A DNA stretch of 64,000 nucleotides, taken from contig CAVWEM010000022.1 of assembly GCA_963753955.1 (NCBI GenBank), forward strand, positions 1 through 64,000. Direction: 5' to 3'. Made by a program: the position numbers and the translations under genes. This document shows positions 1 through 8,781 of this stretch, one piece after another (positions within the stretch are counted from its first letter, which is position 1; each line of letters begins with the position of its first letter). The DNA is from Methylumidiphilus sp963753955 (lineage in GTDB: Bacteria; Pseudomonadota; Gammaproteobacteria; Methylococcales; Methylococcaceae). Below the pieces are notes generated by a model that saw only the letters and a list, made by a program, of their open reading frames with translations, did no database searches and had not been told where the DNA came from.

Positions 1-4
1 ATAG

Positions 5-1360
5 TTTATCTACTCGCTCAAGGACGGCATCAACGACGGCTATCTGACGCCGTTCCGGGTAAAGCAGATTGCCACGACGCTGGACGATTATGTCTACACC
101 CCCGACGACACGGTGGTGGAAGGCGAGATCGAGGCGGGGAAGCGTTACGAGGAAGCCGACTTCAATAAAATCATCGAGATCAAGGAACGGGAGAAGAAAC
201 GGGTCAAGATTTTTATGGAGCAGATCAACCAGAAGGAAAAGACGCTGGTTTTCTGCGCAACCCAGGATCATGCGCTGGCCGTGCGAGACCTCATCAACCA
301 GGCCAAGACCAGCACCGACCCCAACTACTGCCAGCGGGTAACGGCCAACGACGGGGTGCTGGGCGAGCAACATTTGCGGGATTTTCAGGACAACGAGAAA
401 GCCTTCCCCACCATTTTGACGACTTCGCAGAAGCTCTCGACCGGCGTCAACGCCCGCAATGTCCGCAATATCGTGCTGATGCGGCCCATCAACTCCTTGA
501 TCGAGTTTAAGCAGATCATCGGGCGCGGCACCCGGCTTTATGATGGCAAGGATTATTTCACAATCTACGACTTTGTGAGGGCGCACCATCATTTCAGCGA
601 CCCCGAGTGGGACGGCGAGCCTCTGGAACCGGAAGCCTGCCCAAAATGTAACGTCTACCCCTGCCAATGCGAAAAGCAGCCACCGGAGCCTTGCCCCGTC
701 TGCGGTCAGCGGCCTTGTGAATGTGAGAAAGAGCCATGCCCAAAATGTTTACAGCGGCCATGCGTTTGCAAGAGGAAGGCAAAGGTCAAGCTGGCCGACG
801 GCAAGGAGCGGAACATTCAGCACATGATGGCGACGAGCTTCTGGCACCCGGACGGCACCCCCATGTCGGCGCACCAGTTCATGGAAGCCCTGTTCGGTAA
901 GCTACCCGAATTCTTCAAGGATGAAGACGAACTCCGCGCCCTGTGGAGCGCACCCGATACGCGCAAGAAACTGCTGGAAGGTCTAGCCGAAAATGGCTTC
1001 GGCAGGGATCAACTGGCCGAAATGCAAAAGATCATCGACGCCGAGAAAAGCGACCTGTTCGACGTGCTGGCCCATGTCGCCTATGCCCTGGCACCGCTTA
1101 CCCGAGCAGAACGTGCCGACAAGGCCAAGGTCATCATCAACACACACTTCAACAGCAAGCAGCAGGTCTTCCTGGATTTTGTGCTTTCCCACTACGTCAG
1201 CGTGGGCGTGGAGGAACTTGACCAGGCGAAGCTGACGCCGCTGCTGCGGCTCAAATATCATGATTCGATTGCCGATGCCGTGGCAGACCTTGGCAGGCCG
1301 GAGGACATTGGCAGGGTGTTCACGGGGTTCCAGAGGTATCTTTACCAGGAGGCGGCGTAA
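5..1360 (+). CDS. hsdR: Type I restriction enzyme subunit HsdR, C-terminal part (cut by window start)
   Basis: This is the 3' part of the restriction and translocation subunit of a type I restriction-modification enzyme, which cleaves unmodified DNA after ATP-driven translocation. The visible frame begins with YSLKDGINDGYLTPFRVK, typical of the HsdR motor region, and contains late helicase motifs (TTSQKLSTGVNARN and FKQIIGRGTRL). The last 200 residues match the EcoEI-type R C-terminal domain. Between motor and C-terminal domain (about 637-775) lie three copies of a CPxCxxxPCxC unit, a probable zinc-binding linker. An in-frame TAG occupies positions 2-4, so either the window begins at a disrupted copy or the first bases are unreliable. 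The hsdM and hsdS partners are not in the window. Confidence 0.88.
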   Translation, partial: FIYSLKDGINDGYLTPFRVKQIATTLDDYVYTPDDTVVEGEIEAGKRYEEADFNKIIEIKEREKKRVKIFMEQINQKEKTLVFCATQDHALAVRDLINQAKTSTDPNYCQRVTANDGVLGEQHLRDFQDNEKAFPTILTTSQKLSTGVNARNVRNIVLMRPINSLIEFKQIIGRGTRLYDGKDYFTIYDFVRAHHHFSDPEWDGEPLEPEACPKCNVYPCQCEKQPPEPCPVCGQRPCECEKEPCPKCLQRPCVCKRKAKVKLADGKERNIQHMMATSFWHPDGTPMSAHQFMEALFGKLPEFFKDEDELRALWSAPDTRKKLLEGLAENGFGRDQLAEMQKIIDAEKSDLFDVLAHVAYALAPLTRAERADKAKVIINTHFNSKQQVFLDFVLSHYVSVGVEELDQAKLTPLLRLKYHDSIADAVADLGRPEDIGRVFTGFQRYLYQEAA

Positions 1361-1413
1361 TTTTATGCCTGCTTCAAGCGGTTGACCGCAATGCATGGCC
1401 GACCAGCACCACC

Positions 1414-1441
1414 AAGACCGCCCGCCTTGGCGGTTTTTTTG
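1414..1441 (+). terminator. Rho-independent terminator after hsdR
   Basis: Stem ACCGCC/GGCGGT (1417-1422 with 1429-1434) is followed by a run of T, about 55 bases after the hsdR stop codon. It fits an intrinsic terminator for hsdR. Confidence 0.7.
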
Positions 1442-1504
1442 GGGCTGCGACCGCCGCGAACAAGCCCCGGATTTTAAAAATGCGTAGCACTGGCGTAGCA
1501 CCAA

Positions 1505-1545
1505 GAAAAAAGGCTTGCCGTCTTTTGACTGCAAACCTTTGATTT
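1505..1545 (-). terminator. Hairpin with T run downstream of tRNA-Thr
   Basis: Read on the minus strand, AAAGGTTTGC pairs with GCAAGCCTTT and is followed by more T residues. It lies just past the 3' end of the tRNA gene and probably ends its transcript. Confidence 0.5.
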
Positions 1546-1547
1546 TA

Positions 1548-1623
1548 TGGAGCTGGCGACAAGATTCGAACTCGCGACCGGCTGATTACAAATCAGCTGC
1601 TCTACCGACTGAGCTACGCCAGC
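1548..1623 (-). tRNA. tRNA-Thr (anticodon UGU)
   Basis: The minus strand folds as a 76-base cloverleaf with CCA encoded at 1548-1550. The acceptor stem GCTGGCG/CGCCAGC is perfect. The anticodon stem is GCTGA/TCAGC with loop TTTGTAA, giving anticodon TGT, and the T loop reads TTCGAAT. The position next to a restriction gene is a common setting for integrated islands, but no integrase or duplicated tRNA end is visible here. Confidence 0.95.
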
Positions 1624-1822
1624 TTGATTGGAAACCATGGCGGGCTGGGCATCCGTGTCCAAGGACTTCTTGGCTGGGATGGGAAGCACCGGCAGGCTAA
1701 TGAGGGTGGTATTCTACAAGGTTTTGTCCTAATCCACCATCCGCGCGGCTGGAAACTTGATCCTGGCGGATAGAAACCCACCCGCCTTGATCCCGCATGG
1801 TCTTTGGGTATCCGCAAAATCT

Positions 1823-2767
1823 TTAGTTGATGCCGTATTTTTGCATCCGGTACAGCAGGGTGTCGCGGGAGATGCCGAGCAGACGGGCCGCGCGGGTGCG
1901 GTTGCCTTTGGTGCGGGCCAGCGCCTGCCGGATCAGGTCTAGCTCCACCTTGTCCAGTTCGATCCCGGAGTCGGGCAAGACAAATTGCCCTTTCTGGGCA
2001 GACGCGCCTGGGAAAAGGATTTCGTGCGGCAGGTTGTTTTCTTCAATGGTGCGCCCGGCCAGCAGGATGGACAGACGCTCGCAGACATTGCGCAATTCGC
2101 GCACATTGCCAGGCCAACTGTGGTCTTGCAACCGGGCCAGGGCGGCCTTGGAAAAAGTGGAGGGCGGCAGTTTGTGTTCGACGGCAAACACCCGCATAAA
2201 ATGGTGCAGCAGCAGATGGATGTCGCCCATGCGCTCACGCAAAGGGGGAATCTCCAGGGGCACGACGTTGAGGCGGTAGTAAAGATCCTTGCGGAACTCG
2301 CCCTGGGCGATCCGCTCTTCTAGGTTGGTGTTGGTGGCGGCGATGACGCGCACGTCCACATTCATGGGCTGGGTGTCGCCGACTGGCTGGATCTCGCCGG
2401 TTTCGAGGAAACGCAGTAGCTTGGCCTGCACCGGCAGGGGCAGGGAATCGACCTCGTCCATGAACAAGGTGCCGCCGTCCGCAGCCTGCAGCCGGCCGGT
2501 CTGGTTGGACACCGCGCCGGTGAACGCGCCCCGGCGATGGCCGAACAGTTCGGACTCGACCAGGGATTCAGGCAAGGCCGCGCAGTTCAGGGTGATGAAG
2601 GGTTTCTGAATGCGCGGGCTGCGGCTTTGCAAGGCCTTGGCGAGCAATTCCTTGCCCGTGCCGGTTTCGCCGGTGATCAACACGGTGACATCGGTCGAAG
2701 CGACCATTTTGGCGCTACGCAGCATCGCCTCGAAATTGGGCGCTTGCCCGATCATTGCTTCAAACAT
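1823..2767 (-). CDS. Sigma-54-dependent transcriptional activator lacking a sensor domain
   Basis: A 314-residue bacterial enhancer-binding protein made only of the AAA+ domain and a Fis-type helix-turn-helix. Walker A (GETGTGKE, residues 33-40), the sigma-54 contact loop GAFTGA (80-85), Walker B (LFMDEVD, 101-107) and the arginine-rich sensor region are present. The C-terminus (GNRTRAARLLGISRDTLLYR) is the DNA-binding helix-turn-helix. No receiver, PAS or GAF domain precedes the AAA+ module, so its activity is probably set by a partner protein, as in PspF, or by its amount. It starts 8 bases after the TauE/SafE-like gene and is probably cotranscribed with it and pyrF. Its targets cannot be read from the sequence. 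Confidence 0.9.
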   Translation of the reverse strand: MFEAMIGQAPNFEAMLRSAKMVASTDVTVLITGETGTGKELLAKALQSRSPRIQKPFITLNCAALPESLVESELFGHRRGAFTGAVSNQTGRLQAADGGTLFMDEVDSLPLPVQAKLLRFLETGEIQPVGDTQPMNVDVRVIAATNTNLEERIAQGEFRKDLYYRLNVVPLEIPPLRERMGDIHLLLHHFMRVFAVEHKLPPSTFSKAALARLQDHSWPGNVRELRNVCERLSILLAGRTIEENNLPHEILFPGASAQKGQFVLPDSGIELDKVELDLIRQALARTKGNRTRAARLLGISRDTLLYRMQKYGIN

Positions 2768-2775
2768 CCCCCCCC

Positions 2776-3507
2776 CTAAAAGCTGGCGTGCATACCATTA
2801 AAGGCGCCTGGATTGAGTCCAGGGAAAGCCGCCAACAGCGCCAGCAGTATCAAGGTGACGCCCGATAGTTGGCGGAATTTTTTCATGCTCGACAAGCGCA
2901 CCAACAGGCTGGTCATCAGGCCGACGCTGACCACCGCCGGCAAAGTGCCGACGCCGAAGGCGAGCATCGTCAACGCCCCGCGCACTTCGTTGCCCGCCGT
3001 GGTGGCCAGGGTGATCGCCGCGTAGACCAGACCACAGGGTAGCCAGCCCCAGATCATGCCGAACACGTAAGCCTGCGGCAGGGTTTGCACCGGGATCAAG
3101 CGCCGCCCGTAAGGCTCCAGCCTGGACCAGATGATCACGCCGCCTTTTTCGATATAGGCAAACCGGGGAAACCAGCCGGCGATGTGCAGACCGGCCCCGG
3201 CCATGATCAAGGCTGAGACGATTTGCAAGATGCGGTGGCCCTGGCCCTCGCCCAAAGGCAACATCAGCGCGTTGTGGACCAGCCCGGCCAGATAGCCGGC
3301 CAGGGTGTAGCTGGTGATCCTGCCAAAGTTGTAGCTGAACACGAAAGGCACCAGCAGGGCTTTGGTGTCGCGGATTTCCCTGCGCAGGCTGAGGGTGAGC
3401 GTGCCGATGATCGACCCGCACATCCCCAGGCAATGCAGGGCGCTGAACAGGCCCATGATGAAGGCCACCAGATAGGACGTGCTGAAGCCGCTGTCGAGAT
3501 GATGCAT
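2776..3507 (-). CDS. Sulfite exporter TauE/SafE-like (UreH/DsbD-type) membrane protein
   Basis: A polytopic inner-membrane protein of 243 residues with about six hydrophobic segments. The N-terminal helix carries LHCLGMCGS (residues 24-32), the CxxxC motif usual in the UreH/DsbD_2 branch, and a second conserved segment reads GWLPCGLVYAA. Members of this family are annotated as sulfite or metal transporters or as cytochrome biogenesis proteins, and the substrate here is not known. It lies between pyrF and the sigma-54 activator on the same strand with short gaps, so it may be controlled with or by the activator. Confidence 0.8.
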   Translation of the reverse strand: MHHLDSGFSTSYLVAFIMGLFSALHCLGMCGSIIGTLTLSLRREIRDTKALLVPFVFSYNFGRITSYTLAGYLAGLVHNALMLPLGEGQGHRILQIVSALIMAGAGLHIAGWFPRFAYIEKGGVIIWSRLEPYGRRLIPVQTLPQAYVFGMIWGWLPCGLVYAAITLATTAGNEVRGALTMLAFGVGTLPAVVSVGLMTSLLVRLSSMKKFRQLSGVTLILLALLAAFPGLNPGAFNGMHASF

Positions 3508-3534
3508 GGTTGGATTCCCTTTGGATGGCCTGGC

Positions 3535-4260
3535 TTATCCGCCGAAAGCGGCGGCAATCTGGCTTTGCACGAGCTCCGCCGCCGCTTTGCGGTCGCGGGC
3601 ATCGCGGATCGGGCGGCCGACGACAATGTAGTCCGCGCCGTTGCGGAAGGCTTGCTCCACCGTCACCACGCGCTTCTGGTCGTCATCCGGCCGATTCTCC
3701 ACCGGCCTTATTCCAGGAGAGATGACCAGCAACTTGCCATCCACCTCGCCCCGCAACATGGGCACTTCCAAACCTGAGGAAATCACCCCGTCGCAGCCTA
3801 AGGCCAAGGCGCGCCGGGCGCGGGACACCACCAGCTTTTCCACATCACAGGCGAAGCCCAAGTCGTCGATGTCGCCACGGTCCAGGCTGGTCAGCACGGT
3901 GACGGCGAGGATTTTCAACTCGCCCTTCTCCCGCGCCGCCGCCTGCATGATGGCATCGTTGCCATGCACCGTGGCGAATTCCACGCCCTTGCCACTCAAG
4001 GCGCGGACGGCCCGACCCACGGTTTCCGGCACATCGAAGAATTTCAAATCGACGAAGACTTTCTTGCCGCGTTCCTTCAGCCAGCCGACCAGGCCGAAAT
4101 AGTCGCCGGACATGAACAGTTCCAGGCCCACTTTATAGAACAGGACGCTGTCACCCAGCTCTTCCACCAGCAACTGGGCTTCGGGAATGCCGGGGACATC
4201 AAGGGCCATGATCAGGCGTTCGCGGATGGGAATCGGCTTGCTGGAGAGGAAATGGTTCAT
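3535..4260 (-). CDS. pyrF: Orotidine 5'-phosphate decarboxylase
   Basis: Converts OMP to UMP, the last step of de novo pyrimidine synthesis. The protein of 241 residues shows LIMALDVP at the start of the barrel, the catalytic block VFVDLKFFDVPETV with the Asp-Lys-Asp network, and the phosphate-binding end VISPGIRP plus YIVVGRPI. The start at 4260 was chosen over an upstream in-frame ATG because a GGAG sits about 7 bases before it and homology begins there. It is transcribed away from the AEC permease gene, so the 80-base gap probably holds divergent promoters. Confidence 0.95.
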   Translation of the reverse strand: MNHFLSSKPIPIRERLIMALDVPGIPEAQLLVEELGDSVLFYKVGLELFMSGDYFGLVGWLKERGKKVFVDLKFFDVPETVGRAVRALSGKGVEFATVHGNDAIMQAAAREKGELKILAVTVLTSLDRGDIDDLGFACDVEKLVVSRARRALALGCDGVISSGLEVPMLRGEVDGKLLVISPGIRPVENRPDDDQKRVVTVEQAFRNGADYIVVGRPIRDARDRKAAAELVQSQIAAAFGG

Positions 4261-4346
4261 GTTGGCTCCGTTGTGGTTGCTTGACCCCGCGAGGATCATC
4301 CCGCTTGTTACAATGAATCTTGCTTTAAAAGCGGAGGGGGATGAAG

Positions 4347-5267
4347 ATGCTTGCGGTGCTGACACTCATGGGTTTGCCGATCCTATGCGGGATCGGGTGG
4401 CGTATTATACGGCCTGACGGGCTGGATGCCGACCTGACCCGGCTGGTGTTGACCACCGTGGTGTTCAACATGCTGCTGCCGATGTTGGTGTTGTCGGTGC
4501 TATGGCGCTCACGCATCGGCCTAGAGTCGCTGAAAATATCCTTGTATGGCATCACCATCATCGCGTCCGGCGCGGCGCTGACCTGGATCATTGCGAAGCT
4601 GTGGCGCGTCGAACGGCGGCGGCTGGGCGCGGTCATGCTGGGCATCGCCTTTCCCAATGTCACCTATCTGGGCCTGCCGGTGTTGGAACACACCTTCGGG
4701 CCTTGGGTACGTTCCCTGGTGATCCAGATTGATCTGTTCGCCGCCACGCCCATGGTATTGATCCTAGGGGCGCTCATTGGCCGCCATTACGGCGAAACGC
4801 CCAGGGGCGGTGAATCCTCCATCCTGCGCTCCTTGCTGAAAAATCCACCCTTGTGGGCGGCATTTCTGGCCGTGCTGTTGAACCTAGCCGGCGTCGCCCT
4901 GCCGCCTTGGTTGGGCGCGATGTTGGACAGATTGTCCGCCGCCGTCGTTCCGCTCATGCTGGTCGCCTTGGGGTTGGGCCTGCGCTGGGATTCCTGGCAC
5001 TGGCGCAACGCCCCCTTGTCCGCCTTGGTGCTGCTGCTCAAATTGGCTGTCGTTCCTTGGTTCGGCGTCGCCTTAGGCAAGGGCTTGGGATTTTCCGGCG
5101 ATACGCTGGCCGCGCTCGTGATGGAGGCAGGCATGCCCAGCATGTTGCTGGGCGTGGTTTACTGCGACCGCTACCGCCTGGATACCTCCTTTTACGCCAT
5201 GATCGTCGCCCTCACCACGCTGGCGGGGGTGTTCAGCCTGCCATTTTGGCGGGGGTGGTTGGCTTGA
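4347..5267 (+). CDS. AEC family permease (auxin efflux carrier type)
   Basis: An integral membrane protein of about 306 residues with roughly ten hydrophobic helices. It has the family's typical conserved positions, for example FPNVTYLGLPVLEHTFG and the C-terminal EAGMPSMLLGVVYCDRY. Bacterial AEC members export or import small carboxylates such as malate or malonate, and the substrate here is unknown. Two ATG codons lie at 4341 and 4347. The second is preferred because GGAGG at 4333 is then properly spaced, while the first follows it directly. Confidence 0.82.
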   Translation: MLAVLTLMGLPILCGIGWRIIRPDGLDADLTRLVLTTVVFNMLLPMLVLSVLWRSRIGLESLKISLYGITIIASGAALTWIIAKLWRVERRRLGAVMLGIAFPNVTYLGLPVLEHTFGPWVRSLVIQIDLFAATPMVLILGALIGRHYGETPRGGESSILRSLLKNPPLWAAFLAVLLNLAGVALPPWLGAMLDRLSAAVVPLMLVALGLGLRWDSWHWRNAPLSALVLLLKLAVVPWFGVALGKGLGFSGDTLAALVMEAGMPSMLLGVVYCDRYRLDTSFYAMIVALTTLAGVFSLPFWRGWLA

Positions 5268-5307
5268 GCGGACTCTTAGGACATTTCCGCCAAAAACCAT
5301 CCCACAC

Positions 5308-5363
5308 GGAGCGTTGGCGGCCTGCCGACTTAGCGGTTTTGGCCGGCGAGACGCCGACGCTCC
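5308..5363. repeat. Inverted repeat (12-base arms)
   Basis: GGAGCGTTGGCG at 5308-5319 and CGCCGACGCTCC at 5352-5363 form inverted arms with one mismatch. The 12-mer GACGCTCCAACG starting at 5355 recurs at 39651 in another intergenic repeat, so this is probably a member of a dispersed palindromic family. The rest of the interval to 5511 holds no gene, only a short hairpin GGCGT/ACGCC around 5430-5446. Confidence 0.6.
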
Positions 5364-5511
5364 AACGATTTGGCGGGCATCGAGTTTTTTGGCAGCCGTC
5401 TTAATGAGCAGCCAAGGGGAACCCCAAGGCGTTTTTTTACGCCTGCAAAAGCCAACGCTTGCCTTGGGCGAGGCCTTGCCAAAACATGGGGGAAAATTGA
5501 ACCAAGGTGCT

Positions 5512-7672
5512 TTACGCGGACAACGGCGCGGGCAAGGGCTGATAGCGGTCTAACAAATCCTTGAGCCATTCCGCGCCCTCAGGCAGCGCCGCATCGGCAG
5601 GGGCGTTCAAGGCTTGCCAGTGTTTATCCAGGTAAAGCCACCACGACGGGTTGTCTTGCGCGGGGGATCGGGTTTCCGCATCCAGCCAGGCTTGCACCGC
5701 TTGTTTGGCGCGTTCCCGCTCGCTCTCGCCAGCTGCGCCGGATTGCAAAGTCTGCAAATAACGCCACAGCCGGATTTCCAGTGGAAATTCCCGTTGGGCG
5801 GCGGGGTCGTAAGCGTCCAGCACATCGGCATCCCAGCGTCCCCGCGCCACCGCCTGCCGCAAGGCTTGCGGAAGCGGCAACACCCGATCTTCCCAGCCCC
5901 CTTCCAGGGGTACACCCCCGGAAACCGCCGCGGCCACCCAGGCATGGATGGTCTCGGCAAACACGCACCATGCGGCGTCGGTTTCGGGCGGGAGGCTGTC
6001 CGGGCGGGCGGGTTTTTCCTCGTCTTCCTCGAAGCTTGCCCGTTGGCCTTGCGCCGCCAATTTCTGACGCCGCAGCAGATCACCCAGATAGCCTTCGGCG
6101 TTCAAGTTCCCAGGGTAGCGGCGCACAAAGCGCTGCAAATCGGTGATGGCGGTTGGCAAATCGTCCGGCCCGTTGCGCCGGGCATAGGCGGTAGCCAGCA
6201 GTACCGCGCAGGCTTCATCGCCAGGATCAATCCGCAAACCTTGTTGGGCATGGGCCAGCGCCTGCGGCCAGTCCTGGCGGCGTATCGCCAATTGGGCCAA
6301 GGTGGAATGGGCATGTAGATCGTTAGGAGCCAGTTGCAACACTTGCCGCAACAGGCGCTGGGCCTGGACCTGATCGGCAGGGCTGCCGGATTCGGCTAGC
6401 AAACGCGCCAGATCCAGACGGCAATGCAGATCAGCAGGAAAGCGCCGCGCCATCTCCCACAGCACCCATTGCGCCCGCTGCGGCTGGCCAGGCTTGGCGC
6501 AACGCCAGTTCCCACAGCATCCACAGCCTGGGGTTCTCGGCATCCAGACGCAGGCTTAAATGTATCCATTGGAACACGCGGGCTTGGACTTCCGGGTCGC
6601 GAAGCGGGTATTTCTGGCACAGAGCGCGGGCGCATTTATCCAAAGCCCTAACGAAGTGGAACGCATCGCCGGATTTGTGCAAATAGTCTTCATGGGCGCT
6701 GAGCAAAGGACGGACAGCCTGCCAAGCTTGCGCCAAGTTGCGGGATTGGCGCACAGCGCGGACAGCTTGGTCGGCCTCATCAGCCAAGGCCGGCGGCTTG
6801 AGTTTCCCGGCATGGTTGGGGACTGTGCCGCCATAGCGTTGCACGGCCTGGACTTTGGCGAGTCCCAGCAAGCTAAATACCGACAAGGTTTTGTCCTCGC
6901 CCAGCGGGGCCAGTAACTCGACCAGGAAAGCCCGGTAGTTGGCAGCGTTCAGGCTGGGATTGCGGGCCATGACCCCGCGCAGGGATTGCGCGAGTTCTTC
7001 CTGGGCCGGGACGCCCCAACCTTTGCGGCGTTGGTAGCGGTTGATGAGGGATTGCGCTTGCAGCCGCAGATTGCGCAGGCTGTCGTCTTCCGACAGCGGC
7101 AACCGGGCCAGGGCCAATAGCCCTAAATTCAGATAACGCGCCGAGCGCAAGCGCCCCGCCTCCACGACAAACGACTGCCAGAAGAATTGCAACTGGTCGT
7201 CGGTTTGGCGAGAGGCCAACACCTGCCAGTAGTCGTATTCCGGGTCACGATAAGCGGAAAGCGTGAGCGAGGCCAACCACGCCAGCCACAGAGCGCGGTC
7301 GGCCCGCAAGGCGGCGAGGGTTTGCGGCAATTTGAAATACAGCGGCCATTGCAAGGCTTCGCAGACTTGGGCGGCATAGGCGCTGAATTTGCGGGCGGGC
7401 GGCGGGGCCGCCCCGCGTTGCGCCAACAGCCAGGCCGACAAACCGGCATCCACATAGGCGGGCAAGTCGGCGTCGGTTTCCGCCGCCTCGCTTGGCGGTT
7501 CGCCGAGCAAGGCTTGAGAAACGTTGCGGCTGCTGCGCGGCAACACCGCCAGCAAGAATTCATGCGCCGTCACGCGCTCGAAAGGCACTATATCCGCCGC
7601 CCCGCGCAACAAATCCGCCACCGCCTGCCGAGGTTCCAGGCGCAGTTCATCCGCCCAGCTTTGCCAACTCAT
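5512..7672 (-). CDS. TPR-repeat protein of unknown function (frameshifted)
   Basis: A protein of about 720 residues read in two frames. The first frame runs from 7672 to near 6500, the second from there to 5512. Dropping one C in GCGCCAAG (around 6497) joins them as LALRKPGQPQRAQWVLWEMA, a continuous TPR helix. The N-terminal 390 residues are alpha-helical, rich in Leu, Ala and Arg, and I do not recognise a family. The C-terminal part has three to four TPR-like repeats (for example LQLAPNDLHAHSTLAQLA and QGLRIDPGDEACAVLLATAY). Its start overlaps the stop of the 170-residue gene before it by 4 bases, so the two are translationally coupled. The frameshift may be an assembly error. Confidence 0.65.
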
Positions 7673-8181
7673 GACAGCACCTCGCCGAAGTTTTCTCCGC
7701 CGGGCAAGGCTTGCAAGCCCTGCACATGGCGATTGCGGGTCGCCAGCAGGGCTTGGTCGCCTTGCAGCGCATGGGGCTTGGAGATGAAGCCCAGGGCCTT
7801 GAGGTGTTTGGGCTGGTAGTCAATGGGGAAGGTTAAAAGCTCGGGGGTGAATGCGTCGGAGATGGCGGGGTTCGCCAGATCCAGGGTGTAGCCGTAGCTT
7901 TCGCCGCCCGGCAGCAAGGGCGCGGGGATGAAAGCGGCGGACATTTCGCCGTCCAGCACGGTGGGACGGGCGAAGCTGGCGACCGCGCCTTTCTTGGTAG
8001 CCATTGCGCGGGACTGCCGCACTTCGTTCAGCGTGTAGCACAGCAAGGCGACCGGCAACGGCTTGCCCGCCGTGCTGGGCCAGTGAGTCAGACCCAGCCG
8101 ATCCCGCAGAAGATGCGGCCAGTCGGTTTTCACCAAGGCCGTTAAATCGCCGCCGAAATCGTTGAGGAAGGTGGCGAACAT
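7669..8181 (-). CDS. Uncharacterised protein, middle gene of three-gene operon
   Basis: A protein of 170 residues without signal peptide or membrane segment that I do not recognise. It starts FATFLNDFGGDLTALVKTDW and has a Pro/Gly-rich middle (FIPAPLLPGGESYGYTLD). The gene sits 18 bases after the 156-residue gene and overlaps the TPR gene by 4 bases, which argues that all three products work together. No catalytic motif is obvious. Confidence 0.6.
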   Translation of the reverse strand: MFATFLNDFGGDLTALVKTDWPHLLRDRLGLTHWPSTAGKPLPVALLCYTLNEVRQSRAMATKKGAVASFARPTVLDGEMSAAFIPAPLLPGGESYGYTLDLANPAISDAFTPELLTFPIDYQPKHLKALGFISKPHALQGDQALLATRNRHVQGLQALPGGENFGEVLS

Positions 8182-8199
8182 CGGGCGGGCTTGGGTGCG

Positions 8200-8670
8200 C
8201 TACTTATTCCATTGGTCCAAAAACTGAGCCCGCAATGCCTCGTCGCTGTCGGGCAGTGTGTCTTTGCGCAGGTCTTTTTGCGAATTGAAAAAGCGTAGCC
8301 AAAAGCGCTGGGCGACATCATCGGACAGCAGGGGTTGGTTGAGCAACTCGTCTAGCGACTCCAGGCGCAACAGAAACGTGTCATCCATCCCTTCGTGCAA
8401 ATGCGCCTGACCATTAAGGGCCATGAAGCACTCCGAACTTCTCGGCAGATCCTTGGCGACATGGACGAACTCACTCAGATAGCCCTTGTGTTCCGCCTGC
8501 CAATCCTCGTACGTGGCCACCTCGCCGACATAGACGTTGTATTCCTCCGCCCGCGCCGCCGAGACAGCGCGTTCCCAGCGGAAATTGGCCGCTTTGCAAC
8601 GCATCGCCTCGCCCGCCTGGGAGGCGGCGGCATCTGAGCAGAATAAATAGAGGGCTGGGTTGAGGTTCAT
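8200..8670 (-). CDS. Uncharacterised protein, first gene of three-gene operon
   Basis: A soluble protein of 156 residues, rich in acidic residues and aromatics, beginning NLNPALYLFCSDAAASQ and ending FLDQWNK. I do not recognise a domain. It is the promoter-proximal gene of the minus-strand operon with the 170-residue and TPR proteins, and galU lies upstream on the same strand about 110 bases away, behind a hairpin. Function unknown. Confidence 0.6.
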   Translation of the reverse strand: MNLNPALYLFCSDAAASQAGEAMRCKAANFRWERAVSAARAEEYNVYVGEVATYEDWQAEHKGYLSEFVHVAKDLPRSSECFMALNGQAHLHEGMDDTFLLRLESLDELLNQPLLSDDVAQRFWLRFFNSQKDLRKDTLPDSDEALRAQFLDQWNK

Positions 8671-8722
8671 AAGCGCAAGATCATCCCTCTCGTCGGGAAC
8701 CGCACTGGAGTTTAAACGTTCG

Positions 8723-8744
8723 GGGCGGGTTGAACAACCCGCCC
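8723..8744 (-). terminator. Perfect hairpin between galU and the three-gene operon
   Basis: GGGCGGGTT and AACCCGCCC form a 9-base-pair stem with a GAAC loop. No T run follows on either strand, so it may be a weak terminator, an mRNA processing hairpin or a small palindromic repeat. Confidence 0.4.
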
Positions 8745-8781
8745 AGCGTCTGACGCACTAAGGACTCCACACCGCGACGCC

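Noticed and set aside
1548..1623. tRNA as att site of an integrated island
   Set aside because: The neighbouring restriction gene suggests it, but no integrase or repeated tRNA end is visible within the window.
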